A stretch of DNA of 25,969 bases from a virus: positions 1-25,969 of IMG/VR virus record IMGVR_UViG_3300032285_004554. The stretch is one strand, 5' to 3'. Position 1 is the first letter of the stretch, and every line of letters starts with the position of its first letter. This document shows positions 14,600 to 21,024 of this stretch, piece after piece. Below the pieces are notes generated by a model. The model searched no databases, was not told the DNA's origin, and was given only the letters and a program-made list of their open reading frames with translations. The position numbers were made by a program, and so were the translations under genes.

Positions 14600-15472
14600 T
14601 GTTGATAGCTAAAAATTAGAGCTCAGGACAGGACTTAAAATACTCCACATGCCATTGGAGCATACGCCTAATACCAGAGGGTTATTGGTTGTCCTGAGCT
14701 AGAACCACATTAGCCCTATATAGGCTATGTGGCAAATAAAATTTTCCGGATTGTGTTAGTCACTGCCGGACCAGTGCTCCCAAGCCTGAGTGTGTCAGAT
14801 TTAGAAAATGGTTAATGGTTGTTACTTTATAGGGCTAGAATAAATCTACAGGTTTGGACCCCTTTGAATTATTCTATCTGTTATTTTTTTGGGCGGGAAA
14901 GATATAATATCTCGCGGCCACAGACGGCTGTAACATTAATGATTTAACCGATAAAATACATTACCAAATTTTCCCAGTAGTTGTAGCTCCTAGATGGTTG
15001 ATTTCCTTTGTTCTCACATTCATCACCTGTATGCCTATGAGAGGATGTATCGTTTATCTTCAGGATTTCCACGTATACACACGGCGGCTGACGTGCTTCT
15101 CAGTGTGGGTTTTATATACAACTACTGGGATAAAAAGTGTTCCTCCACCCGCAGCTAGCTTCTCTCCCCCATGATGACTAGTCATGTTTCTTATTACTCA
15201 TGCCTGATATAATAGAGGGATTACACGTGCAGGGAACTGCGGTCTCTTTCGCTTTAACGATAACTGTAGTCGTGCAGTATTCGTCAAGCTATGAGCAAGG
15301 GGAGCGACCTCACCCTAGGAGGAAAATTAATTGACCTATTCGCCCAAAACGTCTTCGGTCTACGAGTTCTTCTGACACACTGGATCAGCTCTAATGTGCT
15401 GCCAGCTTATCGCAATGGGATTTCTCGGATAAAATGTTGCTCCCCTCAGTCCATGGTATTGGACAAGAGGGG
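14600..15472 (-). ncRNA. large ORF-poor block with dense inverted repeats: giant RNA candidate
   Basis: About 870 nt without a credible gene. Directly visible helices: 14620-14630/14690-14700 (11 bp, perfect), 14705-14715/14723-14732 (10-bp hairpin with one bulge), 14797-14803/14841-14847 (7 bp), 14972-14985/15117-15130 (14 bp, perfect, enclosing a 130-nt domain with further hairpins such as CACGT/ACGTG), 15257-15266/15275-15284 (4+4 bp), 15380-15389/15398-15405 (8 bp), and 15442-15453/15460-15472 (6+5 bp). Such a layout next to tRNA/tmRNA genes in a phage resembles GOLLD or ROOL RNAs, but I cannot assign it to either. The strand is uncertain; minus is assumed from the neighbours. A plus-strand TATAAT occurs at 15208-15213. 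Confidence 0.5.
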
Positions 15473-15507
15473 GGGGTTCGACATTCAAATTGGTGGAGGC
15501 GAGGGGA

Positions 15508-16160
15508 CAGATAATTCAAGAATTTTCATCCTTGTCTGGACTATTCCTTTTTCTTGGAGTATGGTTGTGCTTTAACCGTATTCAAGAAAAACCGCATTTA
15601 TGAAATTGTCTATCCAATACACCGCTGGACTTATTGACGGAGAAGGAACCATTACTCTTAGTTATGATAATAAAAAAGATAAATGGCGAGCTCCTATCGT
15701 CTCAGTCAGCAGCACTACCCTTGAAATACTTGATGCCCTTAAAGAATCCTACGGAGGATGTATTTGTAAGCATAAAGTATATAAGGATCACCATAAGCAG
15801 GCATATAGTTGGAGATGTCCAAGAGGTGGCGCAGTTAATCTTTGCACCGGTCTTAAAGACGTCTTACTTGTACCTGAAAAGGCTTATCGCGCAAAAATGA
15901 TTTCAGATAAGTATCCTAAATGTACACCTAGAAACGGTAAATACACAAAAGAACTTTCTGAAGCCAAATCTGAGTTTGAATATGATTTTTTCCATCCTAG
16001 TAAGCCATAGCACTTTCGTGATTTAGGCTCCTATGAGTCTCTAGCCAGCTTACTCCTTTCGGATTCACCGGACGGTGTTAGCATCAGCATTACCTGGAAG
16101 CTTTCGCCGTTTGAGCGGTTTTTTCACTGGATAATTACTTATCCAGGCGACTCTTTATGA
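15508..16160 (-). mobile_element. group I intron in the tmRNA T-loop
   Basis: 653 nt. The 5' exon ends in U and the intron ends in G, as group I requires. P1: exon CGAU pairs with intron GUCG, giving U.G at the splice site. P2: GGATAA-GTAA-TTATCC, perfect. Core hairpins: CACCG/CGGTG, TCC-GAAA-GGA and CAC-GAAA-GTG. The P7 strands are visible as AGAGACTC (near 16040) and AATAGTCC (near 15547), where GACT pairs with AGTC. The endonuclease gene lies between the two P7 strands, so it occupies the P8 side loop. The subgroup was not determined. Confidence 0.85.
15600..16010 (+). CDS. LAGLIDADG homing endonuclease, antisense to its intron
   Basis: 136 residues with one LAGLIDADG motif, YTAGLIDGEGTITL (about 7-20), whose acidic residue before the final G would bind the catalytic metal. 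Single-motif enzymes of this size work as homodimers on near-palindromic targets of about 20 bp. The later part (VSSTTLEILDALKESYGGCI, SWRCPRGGAVNLC, KAYRAKMISDKYPKC) fits the family's beta-beta-alpha repeats. It would cut intron-less tmRNA genes at the T-loop so that the intron is copied in. The gene is on the plus strand, opposite to the intron RNA, so it needs its own promoter; none is clear. The leader CAAGAAAAACCGCATTT is A-rich without SD, like phage genes here. Confidence 0.9.
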   Translation: MKLSIQYTAGLIDGEGTITLSYDNKKDKWRAPIVSVSSTTLEILDALKESYGGCICKHKVYKDHHKQAYSWRCPRGGAVNLCTGLKDVLLVPEKAYRAKMISDKYPKCTPRNGKYTKELSEAKSEFEYDFFHPSKP

Positions 16161-16385
16161 ATCGAACCCCTGTCACTTACTCATTTCAATCAACCGTGTA
16201 CATGCTTTTCACATTTAATATAAGAACTACAATAATGTGTAAATGCGTAGTTCAGATTCCCAACTTAATGCAATTGGTGCATATATGAATTATACCCTCA
16301 CAATATAATCGAGGTACCCGTTTGAAGTACTGGGCATCGGGCGTCCCTGTACCGTTATTGCTACTAGCGGCTCTTGCCGCTGCGG

Positions 16386-16481
16386 TTAGGCAGCGAGAAG
16401 CTCAGCGTCAGCATAGCCATACTTTGCAAGAATGGCATCTGCCTCGGCGAGGCTAGGAGCAAGCATCTCGTTAGAGTTTGC
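16386..16481 (-). other. tmRNA tag reading frame (31 codons plus stop)
   Basis: The resume codon is taken as GCA at 16481-16479, because the preceding bases AAAAATAAAA match the AAAAAATAGTC before the E. coli resume codon, and the next codon AAC is also the same. The tag then runs 31 codons, starting ANSNEMLAPS and ending KYGYADAELLAA, with TAA at 16388-16386. The terminal L-A-A is the usual ClpXP degradation signal. The frame continues upstream to the tmRNA 5' end, which makes it look like a 64-residue protein gene, but that is an artefact. Confidence 0.75.
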
Positions 16482-16600
16482 TTTTATTTTTGTTCTCAGA
16501 TGATTAAGGAGGCCAACTGAGTTCCTCCGCATGTGGGTGTGATATCTATTTGTAAGCTCGAGTGCCTGTAACGCCCCCAAATTTTTATAAGTGTATTAAA

Positions 16601-17383
16601 TTATTTAAGCCTAGTAAAGCAAAAGCTGCCTTCTGGAAGTTCTGCTCCGTTAGCTCCTGGGCTATAATAAACGTGAGGTTTAGCGGGTATTAATACCTTA
16701 CCAAACTTCTTGGCGATTAACACCACTGTTTCCATAATGCCCAGAGCATATGTATGTACCAGATCCGAGGTGTTGTTTTTGGTGTGCCGTAGCCACATCT
16801 TATCGTCATCAACATAGAGCTGATGTCTATAAGCGGATTTCTCCCCGATCTTTATTGTTTCCTCTCTGATATCTTGCCATCCACGAGCAAGCATGAATGT
16901 AAAAATAATATTACCAAGAGGTTTTAACATTTCGGTATCACTCAATAGTTCTTCTATATAGCCTATAATGCCTCTATTAAATGTACCCATGAAGTCTCCG
17001 TAAATGATGTCAAAACCAGCATTTGTGGAATTAAACATCCTAGAGTTAAAATCTCTAACTACCACTTCTTCCCATTTGTTGGGTAGTAGTTCTGTCTTTA
17101 CGTTTTTACCATTAATCGTGGCAGCTACTTCTAGTGATTTCTTGTAAACTACAGGATTTGACTCTGTGCCTAGAAAGTTAATCTTATTATTAGGGAAGTT
17201 CTGAATCAACTGGCTCTCCCACAGCCACTTCTCTGCGGGTAATGATAAAACATTAACTGGTTGATTTTTATACTCACGATATGTCATGAGCTTCTTGAGA
17301 TCCCTATTGATATAAAGATCATTGTCTCTTTTTGCCTTACGGGCAGGTGAAGCCCAATCTATTACTTCTACGTTTTTAGCCAT
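16601..17383 (-). CDS. possible class I SAM-dependent methyltransferase-like protein
   Basis: 260 residues. The segments VNVLSLPAEKWLWESQLI (about 43-60), INFLGTESNP (68-77, acidic residue at the end of strand 2), FDIIYGDFMGTF (124-135, motif IV-like D-x-x-x-x-D) and EMLKPLGNIIFTFMLARGW (151-169) follow the order of a Rossmann-type methyltransferase. The glycine-rich motif I is poor, so it may be a degenerate or specialised member, or a different Rossmann protein. The substrate is not predictable; its closeness to tmRNA and tRNAs invites an RNA target, but that is guesswork. The leader ATAAAACAAAC is A-rich. The tmRNA begins 22 nt after its stop, with no promoter between, so the two may be co-transcribed. 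Confidence 0.5.
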   Translation of the reverse strand: MAKNVEVIDWASPARKAKRDNDLYINRDLKKLMTYREYKNQPVNVLSLPAEKWLWESQLIQNFPNNKINFLGTESNPVVYKKSLEVAATINGKNVKTELLPNKWEEVVVRDFNSRMFNSTNAGFDIIYGDFMGTFNRGIIGYIEELLSDTEMLKPLGNIIFTFMLARGWQDIREETIKIGEKSAYRHQLYVDDDKMWLRHTKNNTSDLVHTYALGIMETVVLIAKKFGKVLIPAKPHVYYSPGANGAELPEGSFCFTRLK

Positions 17384-17410
17384 GTTTGTTTTATGGTTAT
17401 GGTTGGTGTT

Positions 17411-18142
17411 TTGGTTTAGGGGAGGGGACAGTTAAAAATAAGTTTGTGTGATCATCACCACTTAGCAGATTAAATACCACCAGCGTGTGGTTAAAAATCA
17501 ATCTACTAACCGTGTCGCCAGATCTCCGGGCGCTCTACTCACAAGCTTATTTAAATTCGGGGCGCGTTCCTGCCAAGACTTCTGCAATTGTCATTAGCGA
17601 GGCGGGTGGTTTGTTCATTGTCTTTGCAGAGACCTATGAGGTTGTCACCAAATATGGGTTATACCATATCGACCTATTAGGAGCGTACTTAATTACGATA
17701 CGTTCCATTCTTACTGCGCCCAATCCCCCAGCTAGTTTAGCCGGGACGCTCTATGCCTAGTTGGCTATTTATACTCGCATAGACGAGTTTGAAACGCTGC
17801 CTGTGTTGTACCACACACAATCCAAAGCACGTATTATTGGCTATGTATCGTCGCAGGATCTCCCTACACCCTATTCAGGCAGTGCTTCAAAATTAGGATC
17901 TGTGTACCCGTTTGCTATCTATCTCGAAGCAAGGTTGAGAGCTCGAGTGTCCGCTTGCTTGTATAGACAATATCAACCGTGGACCTTTGGTTAATTAGCG
18001 GGTACACAGATCTTCCCACCAAAAAGCTAAATGTAACATGCTATCTTCTGTAAGGAAGATGCACGTTGTTGGGTGTGGGGTTTGTTAACCAATTGATTTA
18101 CCGCTATACCCTAAATTAATAGAGCCCAGCAAATCGTGGTTA
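17411..18142 (-). ncRNA. large structured RNA candidate with a closing helix
   Basis: About 730 nt without a credible gene. A closing helix TTGGTTTAGGG (17411-17421)/CCCTAAATTAA (18109-18119) pairs over 11 bp with two G.U. Inside: 17476-17480/17487-17491; 17581-17586/17625-17630; ATATGG/CCATAT (17652-17669); 17680-17687/17699-17706 (8 bp, one G.U); a perfect 14-bp helix 17897-17910/17999-18012; AAGCAAG/CTTGCTT (17927-17960); ATCTTC/GAAGAT (18043-18060). A minus-strand TATAAT (18149-18154) would start the RNA about 20 nt before the closing helix. The size, ornate structure and phage tRNA-island setting resemble GOLLD/ROOL RNAs; membership is not shown. No terminator separates it from gene 16601-17383. 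Confidence 0.6.
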
Positions 18143-18148
18143 CATTTT

Positions 18149-18154
18149 ATTATA
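18149..18154 (-). promoter_or_regulatory. candidate -10 box TATAAT for the large RNA
   Basis: Minus-strand GCGG-TATAAT-AAAATG. At a 17-nt spacing the -35 position reads TTAGAA, a weak match to TTGACA. The predicted start near 18142 lies just before the closing helix of the 17411-18119 structure. Confidence 0.45.
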
Positions 18155-18170
18155 CCGCAAAAAATGTGTG

Positions 18171-18202
18171 TTCTAAATGGGGGGGTTAGCACCCATTTAG
18201 AA
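18171..18202 (-). terminator. hairpin at the 3' end of the 18186-18473 gene
   Basis: TTCTAAATGGG (18171-18181) and CCCATTTAGAA (18192-18202) pair perfectly over 11 bp; the stop codon of the leftward gene lies in the loop. A T-run (18159-18164 on the minus strand) begins 6 nt past the stem, so termination is plausible but not textbook. It would insulate the large RNA from the upstream operon. Confidence 0.6.
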
Positions 18203-18473
18203 GCTGATTAAGTCTCTTTATTTCTGCCTTGTCGGCTCTACGTATCTCAAACAAATCATCAATGCTTACGAATGTCCTCTCATCATTCTTATTAACTTTC
18301 ACAATCTTGGGATGGCTCTCTAGCACCTTAATCTTTTCATTAAGTTTCTCTAGTTCTGCCATTAATTCATTCCTGGTGACCGTTAGCTGTACGGCCATGT
18401 TAGCGTGAACTTCTAAGTTGTTCTTAAGCTCTGTGTTTTCCCTGATCAACTTGTCTACTATTTCGTGGCTCAT
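18186..18473 (-). CDS. coiled-coil hypothetical protein
   Basis: 95 residues from ATG 18473 (MSHEIVDKLIRENTELKNNL). The frame is open to 18602, but starting there would overlap the 18496-18756 gene; ATG 18473 has the leader AAAACCAAAACATAC. Residues about 5-50 show heptads (L-I-R-E-N-T-E-L-K, LTVTRNELMAELEKLNEKIK), and a second helix (ADKAEIKRLNQLLNG) ends the protein, so a parallel coiled-coil dimer is likely. No enzyme motif. Function unknown. Confidence 0.65.
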   Translation of the reverse strand: MSHEIVDKLIRENTELKNNLEVHANMAVQLTVTRNELMAELEKLNEKIKVLESHPKIVKVNKNDERTFVSIDDLFEIRRADKAEIKRLNQLLNGC

Positions 18474-18495
18474 GTATGTTTTGGTTTTGTGTGGT

Positions 18496-18756
18496 TTAGT
18501 TGTAGAAAGGGGTGTAACCCGCTCTAGTGATTCCTTCATCGTGATTACTTCCTCCGTGTGTTCCTGGTAACTCTGCAAAATCAATAGGATTACCTCTCTC
18601 ATCCGCTCCGAAAATTAACGTTTCCGGTTTCTCAAAATCTGGTTTTGAGCAGGTGACAATTATATAGCTGTGTCCATCTAATGGATGGGATAGACTGTAT
18701 AGTCTGCTATCAGCTGCCCAGTCTTCTAACTTTTTTATATATTTGGCTATCTTCAT
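18496..18756 (-). CDS. small hypothetical protein
   Basis: 86 residues, MKIAKYIKKLEDWAADSRLY, then a beta-rich part with HPLDGHSYIIVTCSKPDFEKP and IFGADERGNPIDFAELPG. No family recognised. It begins a minus-strand unit: a TATAAT lies 39 nt upstream (18795-18800), and the coiled-coil gene follows after 22 nt. Confidence 0.6.
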   Translation of the reverse strand: MKIAKYIKKLEDWAADSRLYSLSHPLDGHSYIIVTCSKPDFEKPETLIFGADERGNPIDFAELPGTHGGSNHDEGITRAGYTPFYN

Positions 18757-18794
18757 GGTTAAAAAATAGACAGCGATAACTTGCCATCTAATTA

Positions 18795-18800
18795 ATTATA
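18795..18800 (-). promoter_or_regulatory. candidate -10 box TATAAT
   Basis: Minus-strand GG-TATAAT-TAATTAG, 39 nt before ATG 18756 and downstream of a terminator-like hairpin (18834-18854). The -35 region (CTTAAA at 17 nt) is weak. The context closely resembles the candidate at 18149-18154 (G-G-TATAAT followed by A/T). Confidence 0.45.
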
Positions 18801-18833
18801 CCAATCAGTTAAGCTATTTAAGCTGGGGGGTGT

Positions 18834-18854
18834 AAAACTATCTTAGCGAGATAG
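18834..18854 (-). terminator. hairpin with short T-run after the virion-type gene cluster
   Basis: CTATCT (18838-18843)/AGATAG (18849-18854), 6 bp, loop TAGCG, followed on the minus strand by TTTT. It starts 4 nt beyond the stop of gene 18858-19517 and would end the leftward structural operon. Confidence 0.55.
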
Positions 18855-18857
18855 ACT

Positions 18858-19517
18858 CTAGCGGGATTTTGATGTTCCTATGGTATCTGCTCCTGGGGGC
18901 CATGATGGCTTTAAATCATTCCTGTGTAATTGATTATCTCCAACGTCCGCACTCTCTGGACGAGGACTCGCTGAGCTATACTCTAAGTTGAAAATATAAC
19001 TAGCAACAAAGATTGTTCTATCTTTTGGCCCTTTACCAGAACCCACAGGTTCTTTTAAAACTATGTCTAGATAGTATGAACCAGCAAACATACTAGAAGT
19101 GCTGTAGCTTGGAATCCATATCTCATACATGCCTGTTTTTTTGCCTTTGTATATACCATTATCAATAATACCAGTCCAAGCTGTGTTAAGGGTGTGAGGA
19201 TCGGACTTAACAACGACAGTAATATTATACTCTTCTTCACTCACAGGTTCTCCCTTATAGTAAAGCATAGCGTCAAGAACTACATCCTCTCCCTGAAAAT
19301 AAGTTGATGGGTTTGGTACGCCCTGCTCGTAGGGTATACCTGGGAAACCCATAAAACCAATAGGAGAAGTATATTCTCTAAGTGGTGAGTTCTTTCTGCC
19401 TCTTATTATGCTCTGTCTGGGCTCTACAGTACCATCAATAGATTCTAAAGGCACAGGTATGCTTGTACCATCTGCAGAATTTATATAGTATGCTGGGTGC
19501 TGGTTTGGATTACTCAT
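18858..19517 (-). CDS. beta-rich protein, probable virion component
   Basis: 219 residues. No signal peptide or membrane segment. A proline/glycine-rich segment (GFMGFPGIPYEQGVPNPSTY, about 54-73) precedes a stretch with the look of an Ig-like beta sandwich (VVLDAMLYYKGEPVSEEEYN, WTGIIDNGIYKGKKTGMYEI, GSYYLDIVLKE). The C-terminal 40 residues are polar and probably disordered. It is the last gene of the leftward run that includes the paralogous tail-type proteins, which is why a structural role is inferred. No family recognised. Confidence 0.65.
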   Translation of the reverse strand: MSNPNQHPAYYINSADGTSIPVPLESIDGTVEPRQSIIRGRKNSPLREYTSPIGFMGFPGIPYEQGVPNPSTYFQGEDVVLDAMLYYKGEPVSEEEYNITVVVKSDPHTLNTAWTGIIDNGIYKGKKTGMYEIWIPSYSTSSMFAGSYYLDIVLKEPVGSGKGPKDRTIFVASYIFNLEYSSASPRPESADVGDNQLHRNDLKPSWPPGADTIGTSKSR

Positions 19518-19538
19518 ATAATCGAGTATACCAGTAAA

Positions 19539-19856
19539 CTAGATGCAAATCATCTCTAATTTACTAGTAGCATTATTCCTCTTATAGTAGCATAGCTCAT
19601 CCAGTAGGAGAGCATTCTTTATAGCTAAAAAATCAGAGTCATTGAGTGAATTTAATGCACTTTCTAGAATTTGTTTATTAACATCTGGGGTTACAATATT
19701 TCTAGAACAATTGCAGCTGTTTGTGGGGGTTGTGCTAAGCTCACTCTCCTTTAAACTTGCAAACCTAGGCATTTGTTGCAATGCGGGTGTGGTTTTTATA
19801 AGTGTTAATATCTGGTTTACGCTGGTAAACACCATTCTTCTTTTAGCTGTGGACAT
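19539..19856 (-). CDS. small hypothetical protein with Cys-x-Cys
   Basis: 105 residues, MSTAKRRMVFTSVNQILTLI, helical at both ends, with a central SCNCSRN segment and a third Cys pattern near ELCYYKR. The cysteines could bind metal. The position inside the structural gene run suggests a virion or assembly protein, but no family is recognised. The leader CTAAAATACATAT is A-rich. Confidence 0.6.
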   Translation of the reverse strand: MSTAKRRMVFTSVNQILTLIKTTPALQQMPRFASLKESELSTTPTNSCNCSRNIVTPDVNKQILESALNSLNDSDFLAIKNALLLDELCYYKRNNATSKLEMICI

Positions 19857-19865
19857 ATATGTATT

Positions 19866-21023
19866 TTAGTTGTTTGTAGGTAATAGTTGTACAGGAGAGC
19901 ATAAATCGGATTCCAGGAATGTCAACCCAACAAATATAGTATTGTTGTTTAAACCTGCCTGTTGGTTTCCGGATATATCTGTGTAACTACTCAGGGTAGG
20001 AGTTACATTTGTGTCTTGAATAGGCTGCTGCACAGAATTTCCGTCAAAAAGATAAATATTACTGCCTGCTGTGAATTTAAAAACACCATTTTCATCTGGG
20101 GGTATTCCATTAATATATGAAATAATATCACCACAGTCATGGTATGCGTCAGGTAAAAATCTAGTTGTACAGTCCATCTGTAAACCTAACCGATAACCTG
20201 CGGTCATGTTTATTAAGTTATTATTAAAATTTATAGCGTAGTTATACCCAGGAGCAAATTCTATATCTCCTGTTATACCTGTGCTTGTTGCTGACTGCAA
20301 TGGAAGAGATGGAACCAATGTATCGGTGTTTTTAGCTCTAATGGTTAATGGTGCTCCACTAGAATTAGCTGACCACAATCCAGTAAAAGTCCATCGAGCG
20401 CCAGGCGAAGGATTACCAGAGGCTCCTGTTATTCCAGCAACTAAACCTCCGTTAAAAACAATTTCATAATTTTGGGGATTAGCTTGTATTTGTGGTCCCC
20501 ATGTGGGATTACCTAATCCAACACTCACTGTGTTTTGACCAACAGTGGCCTGTCCCTGAAAGTTCATTATGTTTTCTATTTTGAAACCTCCACTAACATA
20601 ATTAGGATTACTTGAGATACTAACAACCCCATTCCATGCTCCACCAAACTGATAAACAACTGCAGGCTCTACAGGAACAGCAACGTTAAAAACAGTATTT
20701 CTTGTTACCCTTTTTAAGTCCTCACCTAGAACCAATAAGCTTCCTGCGGTGTTTCTTAAATAAAGCGGAAATTTTATAGCATCCACACCAGAAACACCGT
20801 GCTCTGCATAGTTATAGTCAAAAAAGTTATCAGTGAAAATGACAGTTATATCTGTGGAATTAACTACCAACGCTGTTAATTTAGCTGTAGTTGGGTTTGT
20901 TGATGTGCTGATATTCAAAGACAAGTCAAGTATAGCTCCATCTGGAATCTCTGAAACCGTCTTACCCTCAATTAGTGGGTAAGCTCTCAGCGCGTTTTCA
21001 TTAAGCCATTCTAATACTTCCAT
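19866..21023 (-). CDS. tail-type structural protein, paralogue A
   Basis: 385 residues. It opens MEVLEWLNENALRAYPLIEG, and the block L-x-W-x-N-E-N-x-x-x-x-Y-P-L is shared with the next two genes (21025 and 21798). After it comes IPDGAILDLSLNIS, also matched in the relatives, and then a long beta-rich, Asn/Thr/Ser/Gly-rich body without catalytic motifs (FEPAVVYQFGG-like and GNPSPGARWTFTGLWS segments). Proteins with this front end are typical of phage tail-fibre or baseplate clusters. The shared front probably docks to the same virion site while the bodies differ. Coupled to gene 21025-21795 by TAA-T-ATG. Confidence 0.7.
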   Translation of the reverse strand: MEVLEWLNENALRAYPLIEGKTVSEIPDGAILDLSLNISTSTNPTTAKLTALVVNSTDITVIFTDNFFDYNYAEHGVSGVDAIKFPLYLRNTAGSLLVLGEDLKRVTRNTVFNVAVPVEPAVVYQFGGAWNGVVSISSNPNYVSGGFKIENIMNFQGQATVGQNTVSVGLGNPTWGPQIQANPQNYEIVFNGGLVAGITGASGNPSPGARWTFTGLWSANSSGAPLTIRAKNTDTLVPSLPLQSATSTGITGDIEFAPGYNYAINFNNNLINMTAGYRLGLQMDCTTRFLPDAYHDCGDIISYINGIPPDENGVFKFTAGSNIYLFDGNSVQQPIQDTNVTPTLSSYTDISGNQQAGLNNNTIFVGLTFLESDLCSPVQLLPTNN

Positions 21024-21024
21024 A

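Larger units (their letters stand above)
15491..16578 (-). ncRNA. ssrA: tmRNA gene interrupted by a T-loop group I intron
   Basis: tmRNA rescues stalled ribosomes by acting first as tRNA-Ala and then as mRNA for a degradation tag. Exon 1 is 16578-16161 and exon 2 is 15507-15491 (17 nt, ends CCA). Acceptor GGGGGCG (16578-16572) pairs with CGCCTCC (15501-15495), giving the alanine G3:U70 pair, discriminator A. The T-stem is AGGGG/CCCCT, and the loop reads TTCGAT plus T across the splice site. PK1 is perfect: GGAGG/CCTCC and loop CTCAG with CTGAG, just before the resume region. The tag stop TAA lies in a hairpin loop flanked by GCTGC/GCAGC. A later pseudoknot uses GAACTAC/GTAGTTC and CACATT/AATGTG. 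The usual GATTCGAC near the 5' end is changed to CACTCGAG. The spliced length is 435 nt. It begins 22 nt after the 16601-17383 stop codon. Confidence 0.93.

Noticed and set aside
15465-15490. Sequence GGGGGGTTCGACATTC resembling a tRNA T-arm on the plus strand
   Set aside because: No acceptor, D or anticodon arm can be built around it; most of the G-run belongs to the 15442-15472 hairpin.
15291-15575. 94-residue plus-strand frame with a purine-rich sequence inside
   Set aside because: It runs across the tmRNA 3' exon and the intron end as well as two hairpins of the adjacent RNA block, so coding use is unlikely.
16386-16580. 64-residue minus-strand protein gene
   Set aside because: It coincides with the tmRNA 5' region; the C-terminal half is the tag frame and the N-terminal half overlaps the acceptor strand and PK1.
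17485-17994. Two plus-strand frames (17485-17760 and 17761-17994) in the same phase, separated only by a TAG
   Set aside because: They lie inside a block of strong inverted repeats, start with GTG/TTG without the usual leader and match no family. A read-through gene with a reassigned TAG remains conceivable, but other genes here end normally.
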